From: JBBQWR01 sp038210495
GTDB taxonomy: Bacteria; Planctomycetota; Planctomycetia; Pirellulales; DATAWG01
Assembly (NCBI GenBank): GCA_038210495.1
Contig: JBBQWR010000001.1
Coordinates: forward strand, 144,435 to 208,434
DNA length: 64,000 nt
Reading direction: 5' to 3'
In this document: positions 49,393 through 58,196 of the stretch, one piece after another
How positions within the stretch are numbered: position 1 is the first letter of the stretch
Layout: every line of letters starts with the position of its first letter
Position numbers and translations under genes: made by a program
Notes under the pieces: generated by a model
Databases searched by the model: none
The model's input: the letters and a program-made list of their open reading frames with translations, nothing else
Told to the model about the DNA's origin: nothing

Positions 49393-50256
49393 ATGAGCTC
49401 GTCGGCCCCTCGAAGGACATTTTTGGCTCAGGCGATTGCGACCGGCGCGGCGGGCTCCGTCGGACTTTCGGCCATGGCGCGGTTCGCCGAGGCAGCCCCG
49501 TCGGCCGACGCCAAGCGACAAGTTTTCGAGCTGCGGCTATATCACCTGACGGCCGGCGGCATGGTTCAAAAGGCCGATGAATATTTCGAGCATGCGCTAA
49601 TCCCGGCCGTTCGCCGCGCGAAAGTCGGACCCGTGGGGGTCTTTGTCGAGTCGAGCAAAGCCGATGCTCCCGTCGTCTATGTACTGATTCCGCACGCCGG
49701 CATGGAAACGCTTCCGATGCATTCCACGGTGCTCGAAAAGCACTCGGCCGTCGACTCGGTCCTGGCCCTTTCGACGGCACTGCAGAACGACGCCGAGTAT
49801 CAGAAAGCCGGCGCGGCGTTTTTGTCCGCGCCGCCGAAAGATCCGGCCTATGTGAATCTAGAATCTCGGCTGATGCTCGCGGCGGCGTTTATGCCCGCGC
49901 TCGCGGCGCCGCAGAAGCAGGAGTCGCGAGTGTTCGAGCTGCGTCGTTATCGCAGCCCGAGCGAGGCGGCGTTTCGGAAAAAGCTCGAGATGTTCGCCAC
50001 GAGCGAGTTGGCCATCTTCCGCCGCGTGGGCCTCAATCCCGTCTTCTTCGCCGAAATGCTCTTCGGCCCGGACATGTTCAACATCACCTACATGCTCGGC
50101 TACCCCGACGCCGACGCCCGGGGCAAAGCCTGGGGCGCATTCGGCAAAGACGCCGACTGGCAAAAGCTCCGCGTCAGGCAGGGGTACACCGACGCCGAAA
50201 TCATCGCGAACATCAGCAGTTTGACGCTCAAGCCGACGGCCTATTCGCAGATTTAA
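49393..50256 (+). CDS. Exported NIPSNAP family protein
   Basis: A 287-residue protein with two NIPSNAP (ferredoxin-like) domains. The ATG at 49393 has GGAGA about seven bases upstream. The N-terminus has APRRTFLAQAIATGAAGSVG, a Tat-type twin Arg followed by a hydrophobic stretch and AEAAPSA cleavage region. Domain 1: RQVFELRLYHLTAGGMVQKA..YFEHALIPAVRRAKVGPVGV. Domain 2: SRVFELRRYRSPSEAAFRKK, LEMFATSELAIFRRVGLNPV and YPDADARGKAWGAFGKDADW. Such proteins are common in planctomycetes; the ligand is unknown. Confidence 0.9.
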   Translation: MSSSAPRRTFLAQAIATGAAGSVGLSAMARFAEAAPSADAKRQVFELRLYHLTAGGMVQKADEYFEHALIPAVRRAKVGPVGVFVESSKADAPVVYVLIPHAGMETLPMHSTVLEKHSAVDSVLALSTALQNDAEYQKAGAAFLSAPPKDPAYVNLESRLMLAAAFMPALAAPQKQESRVFELRRYRSPSEAAFRKKLEMFATSELAIFRRVGLNPVFFAEMLFGPDMFNITYMLGYPDADARGKAWGAFGKDADWQKLRVRQGYTDAEIIANISSLTLKPTAYSQI

Positions 50257-50266
50257 GGGGCTAATC

Positions 50267-50576
50267 ATGCCGACGACTTGTCCACGTTGCGGCGGAAAAG
50301 TGCGTTTCGTCCCAATCTGGCCGGGACTGAGACGGCATGTCCAATTTGCGGCGTCAAATTCGTCATGCCTGACTCTCCCGAAATCCCACCAATCGTCAAC
50401 GAAGTGGTTCGCTATCCGCCAGATGACGATCGACTGAGACCGTTCGAATGGCTATTCGACTTCGGGTTTTCGCGATTCTTTGGCGGAAGAATCGTGCGGT
50501 TATTGTACGTCTTGGTCCTGCTGAAAGTCTTGATTTTGGATGTAATCCACAGCAGGATGCCGCGGCTATGTAAAGC
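50267..50576 (+). pseudogene. Frameshifted zinc-ribbon/DUF4282 gene ending in a repeat
   Basis: From the ATG at 50267 the reading is MPTTCPRCGGKVR, then (after a shift of frame near 50300-50310) FRPNLAGTETACPICGVKFV and MPDSPEIPP. Together these make a standard CxxC...CxxC zinc ribbon as in other planctomycete proteins; neither frame alone has both CxxC pairs. Downstream, in the second frame, PFEWLFDFGFSRFFGGRIVR and LLYVLVLLKVLILDVI match the start of a DUF4282 membrane domain (FDFSFxRFxxPxIxxxLYxL). It is then cut by a family C repeat at 50551-50574. The gene looks inactivated twice, by a frameshift and by truncation. Confidence 0.7.
50551..50574. repeat. Family C repeat (CAGCAGGATGCCGCGGCTAT)
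   Basis: CAGCAGGATGCCGCGGCTAT plus GTAA, identical over 20 bases to 41805-41824. It sits at the broken end of the DUF4282 remnant. Confidence 0.85.
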
Positions 50577-50593
50577 TCGGGCCCGATGCCGAT

Positions 50594-53125
50594 TCAATCA
50601 TCGTCGTCTGGCGGCTTCGGGCTACTGCGGACGAAGGCGGCATGGACCGGCGGGGGCATGGTTTCATTGGGCCGCACGGTTTGCCAGATGACGCGGTTGA
50701 GGGCGATGTCGTCGGCCGCGTCTTCGCGGCTGAAATCCATCTTTGACGACTCGACGGCGCCAACGGAGTTCCGCTTGTTAATCGCCCCGATGTCGGATTC
50801 CGGCGGCAGATGAGTGAACGGCGCGAGGTCGGGCTTCGCTTGGAAGCTTGCATTCATGGCCGTTGCCGCGGCGTCGAACTGCGACAATGGTTTGAGGCCG
50901 AGGATGAGCTCCATCGTCCGCAGCATGCTGGTCGTTGAATAGAGCGTCGAGTCAACGGCGTGCCGCTTGCAATACGGGCTGATCGCCAGGGCCGTCGTTC
51001 GATGGGCGTCGACGTGGTCGGAGCCGTTTTGGGCGTCGTCTTCGATGATGAAGATCGCCGTCTCTGGCCAGAATTTGCTGTGGCTCACCGCTTCAATCAG
51101 TCGGCCCACCGCCAGATCGTTCTCGGCGACCATCGCGACCGGCGTGTGCTTGCCGGCCGCGGCGCCGGACGTGTGATCGTTGGGCAGGCGGAGGACGATG
51201 AACTGCGGCATCGCGCCGGCCTTTTCGAAGCCTTGGAGTTCTTCGACGAAGCGATCGGTCCGTTTGTTGTCCGGATAGCTCAGGTCCCAGCCGTGAAAAT
51301 CGGGGTCGAAGTGTCCTTCGAGCGACTTGACCGCCGCGTGACGCTTGTCGCCCGGCAGGATCGGCTGGTCGATGAATTCGCCATAGCTGCGATAGGTGAT
51401 GCCAGCCTGTTGACAGCGATCCCAGATATAGCCGGCGGCAGGCAGCGCGATGAGATGGCCCCCTTCGCTGGGATAATTGAGCTTAGGGTGACTGCTGCCC
51501 CGATAGACGAGCGGCCAAGTTTTCTCGACGAAATCCGTGGCGTACGCGGCCGTGCTCCACTCGTGGCCGTCGGCGCTGACTTCCGCCTCGGCGTAAAAAT
51601 TGTCGAGCAGCACGAATTCGTTGACGAGCGCGTGCAGGTTGGGGGTCACCTTCTGGCCGAAGATGCACAGCTTCGGATCGCCGTTGCCCGTTTTGATGTC
51701 GCCGAAGACTTGGTCGTACGTGCGATTCTCTTTGATGATGTAGATGCAATGCTTGATGGGAGACGAATCGCCAAGCTGGTCCGGAATCGGGTTGCCGTCG
51801 GCGGGCGATTTGTTCGCCGACGATAGGTCGCCGCGCAGCGGACTGGCTCGCCGGGCTTGCTGCGAATAGTTCGCCATCTCCGCGGGCGATGGAGCATCGA
51901 TCACACTGACGGTTCCATCGAGCAATCCACCAATGTACTCGAACGTTTTTTTGCGGTGCTGGCTCGGATCTGGCCCATTGGGATTTGCCTTCGGGCGGGC
52001 GCCTTTGCCGTTGGCGACGAAAATCTTCCGCCCATCGGCCGAGAACCGAACCGAAGTCGGATACCAGCCGACGGGAATGAATCCGAGCGAACGGCTTTGC
52101 CCCGGTTTGCCGACGTCGATCACCGCGATGTTGTTGTTGTCGGCGTTGGCGATCAGCAGAACTTTGCCGTCGGCGGATAGCGCCAGACTGTTGGGCGTGC
52201 TGCCGGACGGAACGCCCGGGTAGAGAGCGCTGCAAATCTGTTCGAGCGCTCGGCCGGTCGCCGTATCGACCACGACGACCGAGTTGCTGTTGGAGCAGGC
52301 GACGTATAGCGTTTTTTCGTCGGGCGAGAGGGCCATCTCGGTCGGGTGCGATGTCGCTCCGTTGACGCCGGGTTCACCGACCGCCCAAGTGTCAGCCACT
52401 TTTTTGCTTTCCACGTCGACTACGGCCACGGCCCCCCTGCCCCACAGGCTGACATACAATCGCTTGTCGTCGGCGGTCGGGCAAACGGCGTAAGGATAGC
52501 TCCTCCGGTCGAACGACACTCGCTCGATCTTCGCTTTCGGATCGTCGAGCGCCGCGATTGCAACTCTATCTCCCCAGCCGTCGGCGACGAAAATTCGTTC
52601 GCCGCCGTGACTGCACGCGATACCGGTCGGCACGCCGGTCGAGTCGTCGGCCGTAATCTTTCGCTCGCGATGGTTATTGAGTTGCCCATCCGCAAACGTA
52701 TATTCATGCACCTGCTCGGTCTGGCCACCACTGACGAAGAGCCTGTCGCCACGAGCGTCGAAGGCTAGCCCGTAAAAGGCCTCCGGCAGTTTTGTCCGCG
52801 CGACGATGGCATTTTTTTTCAGGTCGAGGACGACAATCTCATGCGGGCCGTAGCCACATTGCAGCACGGCGGCATACGGCCGACTCGGATGCAGGGCGAT
52901 GTTCACCGGAAAATCGCCGACGTTGATCTGCTTGCCGGCGGGCTGAAGCGACCATTGGTTGGGCAACAGCGTGCGGCCATCGGACTGAATGCCGGGCCGA
53001 TGCGGACCGGATGGCTTTGCTACATCGTCGATCGGCGGCGTGGCCCGCGCGGCCAAACCCATCGTAAACGCGAGGATGCCGAAACAGTTGACCGCGACGA
53101 TGAGAGTTAGCGATCGAGCGAGCAT
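50594..53125 (-). CDS. YncE-type beta-propeller fused to a phosphoesterase domain
   Basis: An 843-residue exported protein. After a signal peptide (MLARSLTLIVAVNCFGILAF, near ARA-TP) residues ~60-400 form a seven-bladed propeller of YncE type, with repeated blades such as FVADGWGDRVAIAALDD, LYVSLWGRGAVAVVDVESKK, LYVACSNSNSVVVVDTATGR and LLIANADNNNIAVIDVGKPG. Residues ~450-800 are an alkaline-phosphatase-superfamily (phosphoesterase) domain: IKHCIYIIKENRTYDQVFGD (metal Glu-Asn), LDNFYAEAEVSADGHEWSTA, FIVLRLPNDHTSGAAAGKHT and FIIEDDAQNGSDHVDAHRTT. The ENRTYDQ and DHVDAHR boxes resemble phospholipase C-like enzymes. Substrate unknown. Confidence 0.9.
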   Translation of the reverse strand: MLARSLTLIVAVNCFGILAFTMGLAARATPPIDDVAKPSGPHRPGIQSDGRTLLPNQWSLQPAGKQINVGDFPVNIALHPSRPYAAVLQCGYGPHEIVVLDLKKNAIVARTKLPEAFYGLAFDARGDRLFVSGGQTEQVHEYTFADGQLNNHRERKITADDSTGVPTGIACSHGGERIFVADGWGDRVAIAALDDPKAKIERVSFDRRSYPYAVCPTADDKRLYVSLWGRGAVAVVDVESKKVADTWAVGEPGVNGATSHPTEMALSPDEKTLYVACSNSNSVVVVDTATGRALEQICSALYPGVPSGSTPNSLALSADGKVLLIANADNNNIAVIDVGKPGQSRSLGFIPVGWYPTSVRFSADGRKIFVANGKGARPKANPNGPDPSQHRKKTFEYIGGLLDGTVSVIDAPSPAEMANYSQQARRASPLRGDLSSANKSPADGNPIPDQLGDSSPIKHCIYIIKENRTYDQVFGDIKTGNGDPKLCIFGQKVTPNLHALVNEFVLLDNFYAEAEVSADGHEWSTAAYATDFVEKTWPLVYRGSSHPKLNYPSEGGHLIALPAAGYIWDRCQQAGITYRSYGEFIDQPILPGDKRHAAVKSLEGHFDPDFHGWDLSYPDNKRTDRFVEELQGFEKAGAMPQFIVLRLPNDHTSGAAAGKHTPVAMVAENDLAVGRLIEAVSHSKFWPETAIFIIEDDAQNGSDHVDAHRTTALAISPYCKRHAVDSTLYSTTSMLRTMELILGLKPLSQFDAAATAMNASFQAKPDLAPFTHLPPESDIGAINKRNSVGAVESSKMDFSREDAADDIALNRVIWQTVRPNETMPPPVHAAFVRSSPKPPDDDD

Positions 53126-53215
53126 TGGGTCATATCCGATTTCAAGGAATAAAAAACCGCGCCTCCCCCCTGCCCTCTCCCAATCGGAGGTCGAGCAAGT
53201 ACGAAGGCGACGGCG

Positions 53216-54301
53216 TCAGGTCCAGCGGAACAGTTTGAGCGCAAGCACGAACGTCACGATCATCCACGCGGCCAACGCGAGCAACTGACGGCTTATGGCG
53301 GCCAGCGAGGCGCCTTCTTGCATCACGGCTCGCAGGGCGTCGATTAGCGGAGTCAGCGGCAGCAGTTGAATCAACGGCTGCGCGGCGGCCGGGAATCGAT
53401 CGGACGTAAAAAATATCCCCGACAAGAGCCACATCGGCAACATCACCAGATTCATGAGCCCCGACACGGTCTCCAGCGTCCGAGCTCGGCTGGCCACGAG
53501 CAAGCCGACTCCCGCAAACGTTCCGGCGCCCAACAGAATGAGCACGATCACGGCGACCGCGCTGCCCCGGATCACGACGCCGAACGAGAGCCAAGCGAAG
53601 ATCAGCATCACGAGCACCTCGGGCACGATGAACAGCAAGCGGCTGATCATGATGCTGGCGAGAAAGTCCCGTTTCTTCATTGGCGTGGCCAAGAACCGCT
53701 TGAGTAACTTGCGGATTCGCATATCGACCGTCACGAAGCCGACGCCCCACAGTCCGCCGCCCATCAAGCTCATGCCCAACAGACCTGGAACCAAGAAGTC
53801 GATATATCGGCTGCCGGGTTCGTCCATCGGCTCTTCGGTAATTTTTACGATATCGACCCGGCCGGCGGCCCGCTGGAGCAGATCGGCGACCGACTTGCGG
53901 GCGACCACGCTCTCGGGACGTCCGGGGTGAAACAGCAATTGATACGCGGGCGCCCCGTCTGCGTTGTCGGTGCCCGGCATCACAACCAAATCGGTCTTGC
54001 CGGTGCGCAGCCGCAGCCGAGCCTGATCTTCGTCGCGAATCGTCGCTTCGTATTTCGTTTCCTTGCCACCGGTTTCCAGCAAAGTCTTGACGCGCTCGCC
54101 CGCGGGGTCGCTCACCACGTCAACTCGCACTTGCTCGATGGGCCGATTGCGAAACGCGATCCCGAGTACGATCATCATCAGGATCGGAAAGCCATAGACC
54201 CAAAACACTGCCTCGGGTTCGCGCGCGAATTCGATCAACCGCGCCCGCACGAGCTGCCACAAGGGCGAATAGCGGGGCTGCTCCTGGACATCGTGTTTCA
54301 T
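53216..54301 (-). CDS. ABC-2 type transporter permease without an adjacent ATPase
   Basis: A 361-residue permease. It starts MKHDVQEQPRYSPLWQLVRA, with the first membrane segment AVFWVYGFPILMMIVLGIAF, a ~110-residue external loop (VRVDVVSDPAGERVKTLLET), then five segments including IDFLVPGLLGMSLMGGGLWG, LLFIVPEVLVMLIFAWLSFG, VIVLILLGAGTFAGVGLLVA and MLPMWLLSGIFFTSDRFPAA. This is the layout of DrrB/YhhJ-like exporters. ABC-2 permeases need an ATPase; no such gene is in the window. An ATG at 54343 would add 14 residues. Neighbours on both sides are unrelated. Confidence 0.88.
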   Translation of the reverse strand: MKHDVQEQPRYSPLWQLVRARLIEFAREPEAVFWVYGFPILMMIVLGIAFRNRPIEQVRVDVVSDPAGERVKTLLETGGKETKYEATIRDEDQARLRLRTGKTDLVVMPGTDNADGAPAYQLLFHPGRPESVVARKSVADLLQRAAGRVDIVKITEEPMDEPGSRYIDFLVPGLLGMSLMGGGLWGVGFVTVDMRIRKLLKRFLATPMKKRDFLASIMISRLLFIVPEVLVMLIFAWLSFGVVIRGSAVAVIVLILLGAGTFAGVGLLVASRARTLETVSGLMNLVMLPMWLLSGIFFTSDRFPAAAQPLIQLLPLTPLIDALRAVMQEGASLAAISRQLLALAAWMIVTFVLALKLFRWT

Positions 54302-54577
54302 CGAAGCGCGGGCGACTAGCGGTTGGGCTGAGAGAGAACGCATGTGCCTCGACAGCCTACCGCCCGGCCATGGGCAACGGCAAGTCACGACGCCGAGCGT
54401 CCGGGCGAACGACCGGCCGGGCTTCAACGGCGCCTGAGCCAAGCCGATCGGCGATGTCTTTGCCGATTAGCTGGAGTTTGCGGCCCTCGTTGGCCGAAAC
54501 ATGGATGCGGCGTCACACCGTCGCACGCCACCGTTGCTAGCAATCCTTGTCCGCGATACTCGTTTCACAGGGTCGCC

Positions 54578-55600
54578 ATGAACGCCGAAGAACAAAAGCT
54601 GCTCAACACCATGCGGGCAGACAATTTTCAGGCCGGGTTTCCCTTTGCGCCACGCGGCGTGTGGATCGAGTTGTGCCACGACTTCCATGAAAAATTCCAA
54701 ACCACCGGTGTGCCCAAGGAAGACATCGCCTATTTCAACCAGAGCTTCTCGCAATCGTTTCCCGGCAATCCTCGCTATCATCGCTACGCGGTGTACATGC
54801 TCTACCGGTTGATCAAACAGCGTGATACGACCGACTTGCTGGGCCGTTTCGACTTCGGATCCGACACGGGCTTCGAAATCGCGATCGACGGCCGCCGGTA
54901 CGCTTGGGATACCTTGATCTCGCTCGACACGATCCTGTCGATCGCCGAAATCGATCCCGGCGTTTTGTCCCACCCACGGGTCGTCGCCGACCTGGGCTCC
55001 GGCTGGGGTCGCATCGGATATTTCTTGAAGCGAATCAATCCGAACGTCAGCTATCTGTCGCTCGATCTGCCGGAAATCTCGATGATCGCCATGGCTGTAT
55101 TGCCGCGGATGTTGCCGCAAGAACGAGTGAGTCTGTACGGCGAGACTCGGGCTCGCGGCATGCTTTCTCGCAACGCTCTGCTCGAGCGAGGACTGTGGTT
55201 CGCCGGCAGTCAAGATTTATTGAATATCGAAGACGGGGCCATCGACGTTTTCATCAACATCGCCAGTTTTCAGGAAATGAAACTGTCGCAGGTCCGCAGC
55301 TATTTCGACTTAATCAACCGCAAGGTCTCGGGCCTGTTCTACACGCAGCAGTATGTCGTCATTTCCGATGCGCAGCGACAATACAACGCGATCGCCGGGA
55401 TCGAGCAATATCCGTTCAAGACGCAGTGGACCGAAAATTTCAAAAGATTCGCGACGTTCTCCGAGCGATTCTTCGAAGCTTGCTACGGCATCGGCGCCAA
55501 GCAGGGAGCGACCGATCGTCGAGGCGGGGCGCCAGCGGCCGCTCCTATTTCGTCGCCGGCGGCATCGCAGAACGCGGCGGGAATCCTGGCGTCGAACTAG
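54578..55600 (+). CDS. Putative sugar O-methyltransferase
   Basis: A 340-residue SAM-dependent methyltransferase of the putative sugar O-methyltransferase family. The N-terminal half has WIELCHDFHEKFQTTGVPKE and FNQSFSQSFPGNPRYHRYAV. The SAM loop is HPRVVADLGSGWGRIGYFLK (motif I, D-x-G-S-G-x-G), then SYLSLDLPEISMIAMAVLP and, late, INIASFQEMKLSQVRSYFDL and GLFYTQQYV. It would methylate a surface sugar. The C-terminal ~30 residues are Ala/Ser-rich. The ATG at 54578 is chosen, since the open frame upstream is the antisense of the permease gene start. Confidence 0.82.
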   Translation: MNAEEQKLLNTMRADNFQAGFPFAPRGVWIELCHDFHEKFQTTGVPKEDIAYFNQSFSQSFPGNPRYHRYAVYMLYRLIKQRDTTDLLGRFDFGSDTGFEIAIDGRRYAWDTLISLDTILSIAEIDPGVLSHPRVVADLGSGWGRIGYFLKRINPNVSYLSLDLPEISMIAMAVLPRMLPQERVSLYGETRARGMLSRNALLERGLWFAGSQDLLNIEDGAIDVFINIASFQEMKLSQVRSYFDLINRKVSGLFYTQQYVVISDAQRQYNAIAGIEQYPFKTQWTENFKRFATFSERFFEACYGIGAKQGATDRRGGAPAAAPISSPAASQNAAGILASN

Positions 55601-55739
55601 GAATCTATCCCGGTCCAACACGCCCAACGGCGTTGGTCTTTTTGATCGAACGCGTAGTAGACAGGGCGCCGACCACTGGCGACGATGAGAGCGACTCGCG
55701 CAAGCGAATCCGCGCGACTTACTCGATCCACTCCTCGCC

Positions 55740-56744
55740 ATGTCGGTAGAGCCGCATTCTTCTGATCCCGCATCGATTGCACGACTCGATCCAATGCGCC
55801 TGCTTCAGCCGCGGCGATCGATCGTCGGCATGTCGGCGATTCTGTTGCCGTTTGCCGAGGCAAGTCGCAATGGCTTTGAGGTCGATTGGCCCGGATTCGT
55901 GGCCCATCTGGCTCGCACGGCCGATGCGGGACTGGTTCCCGCGGTGAACATGGACACGGGCTACGTCCAATTGTTGGACGACGACACGCGGTTGGCCGTG
56001 CTGCGGCGCACTCGAGAGGTATTGAGCGGCAAGCCGTTCGTCGCCGGGGCGTGCGTGATCGATGAGCCGGGGAGCCCGTTTGATATTGATGCTTACTTGC
56101 GGCAGATCGAGATGATCGCCGCGCAGGGGGGCAGGCCGGTCATTTTTCCATCCTACGGATTGACTCAGCTGGGCGACGATGAGTTGCTCGACGCTTATGC
56201 CGAATTGGGCCGGCGCGGCGGCGAGTTTTATACATTCGAGTTGGGGACGATGTTCGTCCCCTGCGGCCGAATCTATTCGCTCGACGTCTATCGGCAATTC
56301 ATGGCCATCCCTCAATGCCTGGGCGTCAAGCATTCGTCGCTGTGCCGCGAGTTCGAGTGGCAGCGGCTGAGATTGCGAGATGCGGTTCGTCCCGATTTTC
56401 TTGTGCTGAGCGGCAACGATCTGGCGATCGACATGGTGATGTACGGCAGTGATTATCTGCTGGGACTGAGCACGATGGCGCCGGATTTGTTCGCCCGGCG
56501 CGACGCCTATTGGGCCGCCGGCGACGCGGCTTTTTACGAGCTGAACGATGCCCTACAGTATCTGGGCGCATTTACTTTTCGAGCGCCGACGCCGGCCTAC
56601 AAGCATTCGGCCGCGATGTTTTTGCGCCTGCGCGGTTGGATTTCGAATTCGGCGACGCATCCGCTGAGCCCGACGCGACCCGACAGCGACCTGGCCGTGC
56701 TCCGCGAGATTGCTCGGCGACTCGACATTCCGACCCGCGATTGA
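55740..56744 (+). CDS. Dihydrodipicolinate synthase-like aldolase
   Basis: A 334-residue TIM-barrel protein related to DapA-type class I aldolases. SIVGMSAILLPFAEASRNGF resembles the strand-1 region (…TPF…G..D), VPAVNMDTGYVQLLDDDTRL replaces the usual GTTGE loop, GGRPVIFPSYGLTQLGDDEL lines the site (Tyr), and QCLGVKHSSLCREFEWQRLR carries the Lys that would form the Schiff base (G-V-K). The altered GTTGE loop suggests a substrate other than pyruvate/aspartate semialdehyde. It is the first gene of a three-gene operon: a flavin oxidoreductase starts six bases later, and an archaemetzincin-like gene overlaps that one. Catabolism of a sugar acid or similar compound is inference. Confidence 0.8.
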   Translation: MSVEPHSSDPASIARLDPMRLLQPRRSIVGMSAILLPFAEASRNGFEVDWPGFVAHLARTADAGLVPAVNMDTGYVQLLDDDTRLAVLRRTREVLSGKPFVAGACVIDEPGSPFDIDAYLRQIEMIAAQGGRPVIFPSYGLTQLGDDELLDAYAELGRRGGEFYTFELGTMFVPCGRIYSLDVYRQFMAIPQCLGVKHSSLCREFEWQRLRLRDAVRPDFLVLSGNDLAIDMVMYGSDYLLGLSTMAPDLFARRDAYWAAGDAAFYELNDALQYLGAFTFRAPTPAYKHSAAMFLRLRGWISNSATHPLSPTRPDSDLAVLREIARRLDIPTRD

Positions 56745-56750
56745 ACCACC

Positions 56751-58196
56751 ATGAGATTTCCCCGCATTGCTACGCTGAAATCGGCCGACGAGTTTCGCGC
56801 ACATCTGGCCGCCGCCGGAATCGAATTGCCGTTTGACGATGCGATGGCCACCGGGCCCGGGGCGCCGCTTGCGAGTCCGATCAACCGAGCGGCCGGCGCG
56901 ATCGGCAATCGATTTTGCATCTTGCCGATGGAAGGCTGGGACGCGACCGCGGATGGCCGACCGACCGATCTGACGCGCCGCCGCTGGCGCAATTTTGGGC
57001 TCAGTGGCGCCAAGCTCATCTGGGGCGGTGAAGCGGTCGCCGTCCGGCGCGACGGCCGGGCAAATCCCAATCAGCTACTGATCGACGAAGATACGGTCGC
57101 CGATATCGCCGAGATGCGCAAGCAACTCGTGCAAGCACACCGCGATGCATTTGGCCGCGACGACGATCTACTCGTGGGGCTGCAGCTCACGCATTCCGGT
57201 CGATTCGCGCGTCCCAACGACCACCATCGGCTGGAGCCGCGGGTGGCCTATCGCCATCCGATTCTCGATGCCCGATTCGGCTTGTCGGACGACAGTGCGG
57301 TGCTGACCGACGACGAGATTGCGCGGCTGGTTGAAGATTTTGTCGCCGCCGCGCGACTTGCCGAGCAGGCCGGCTTTGCGTTTGTCGATATCAAGCATTG
57401 CCACAGTTATCTGGGGCATGAATTTCTTTCGGCGATCGATCGGCCGGGCCCGTACGGCGGCAGCCTGGAGAATCGGACGCGATTCTTGCGCGAGATCGTG
57501 GCTGGCATTCTCGCAGCGGGACTGGCCATTGAAATCGCCGTGCGAGTAAACGTGTTCGACTTTCGGCCATTTATCAAAGGCCCGGGTGGCGTCGGCGTGC
57601 CGATCGAAATTGCGGGACCCTACCGATATGCATTCGGCGCCGATGCGGCCACCGGGCTCGAAGTCGATTTGGACGAGCCGTCGAAGTTTCTGACGATCCT
57701 CGAATCGCTGGGGGTCGAACTGGTTTGCACGACCGGTGGAAGTCCGTATTACAATCCGCATTTTTTGCGTCCGGCCGCGTTCCCCCCGTCCGACGGTTAT
57801 TTGCCGCCCGAGGATCCGCTCGTGGGTGTTGCGCGCCAACTTGCGGCGACTGCGTGGCTCAAGGCTCGGCATCCGAAGCTGATCTTGGTCGGCTCCGGCT
57901 ATTCGTACCTGCAAGAATGGCTCCCGCATGTGGCCCAGCCCGTGATCCGCGATCGAGGCGCCGACATGATTGGTCTCGGTCGGATGGTGCTGTCCTATCC
58001 CGAGTTTCCCGCCGACGTGCTGGCTGGCCGCCCGCTACGGCGGAAGCGCCTGTGCCGCACATTCAGCGACTGCACGACCGCACCGCGCGCGGGGCTCGTT
58101 TCCGGCTGCTATCCGCTCGATCCGTTCTATAAAGACCGGCCCGAGCGCGATGCGATCAGCGCCATCAAATCGAAGGCCAATTTGCCGCAGGCGTGA
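56751..58196 (+). CDS. NADH:flavin oxidoreductase (old yellow enzyme family)
   Basis: A 481-residue FMN enzyme. NRFCILPMEGWDATADGRPT starts the barrel, then SGAKLIWGGEAVAVRRDGRA, LVGLQLTHSGRFARPNDHHR (active-site region), DIKHCHSYLGHEFLSAIDRP (the CHGYL-like box), GPYGGSLENRTRFLREIVAG (GGSxENR) and VGSGYSYLQEWLPHVAQPVI. MIGLGRMVLSYPEFPADVLA binds the FMN phosphate. The C-terminus has LCRTFSDCTTAPRAGLVSGC, three Cys in a spacing like the 4Fe-4S site of dienoyl-CoA reductases but one Cys short, and no second FAD domain. Preceded by the DapA-like gene by six bases and overlapping the next gene in GTGA. Confidence 0.9.
   Translation: MRFPRIATLKSADEFRAHLAAAGIELPFDDAMATGPGAPLASPINRAAGAIGNRFCILPMEGWDATADGRPTDLTRRRWRNFGLSGAKLIWGGEAVAVRRDGRANPNQLLIDEDTVADIAEMRKQLVQAHRDAFGRDDDLLVGLQLTHSGRFARPNDHHRLEPRVAYRHPILDARFGLSDDSAVLTDDEIARLVEDFVAAARLAEQAGFAFVDIKHCHSYLGHEFLSAIDRPGPYGGSLENRTRFLREIVAGILAAGLAIEIAVRVNVFDFRPFIKGPGGVGVPIEIAGPYRYAFGADAATGLEVDLDEPSKFLTILESLGVELVCTTGGSPYYNPHFLRPAAFPPSDGYLPPEDPLVGVARQLAATAWLKARHPKLILVGSGYSYLQEWLPHVAQPVIRDRGADMIGLGRMVLSYPEFPADVLAGRPLRRKRLCRTFSDCTTAPRAGLVSGCYPLDPFYKDRPERDAISAIKSKANLPQA

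Noticed and set aside
54344..54577. An N-terminal extension of the sugar methyltransferase
   Set aside because: It is largely Arg/Pro-rich, overlaps the upstream region of the divergent permease gene, and the ATG at 54578 matches the family start.
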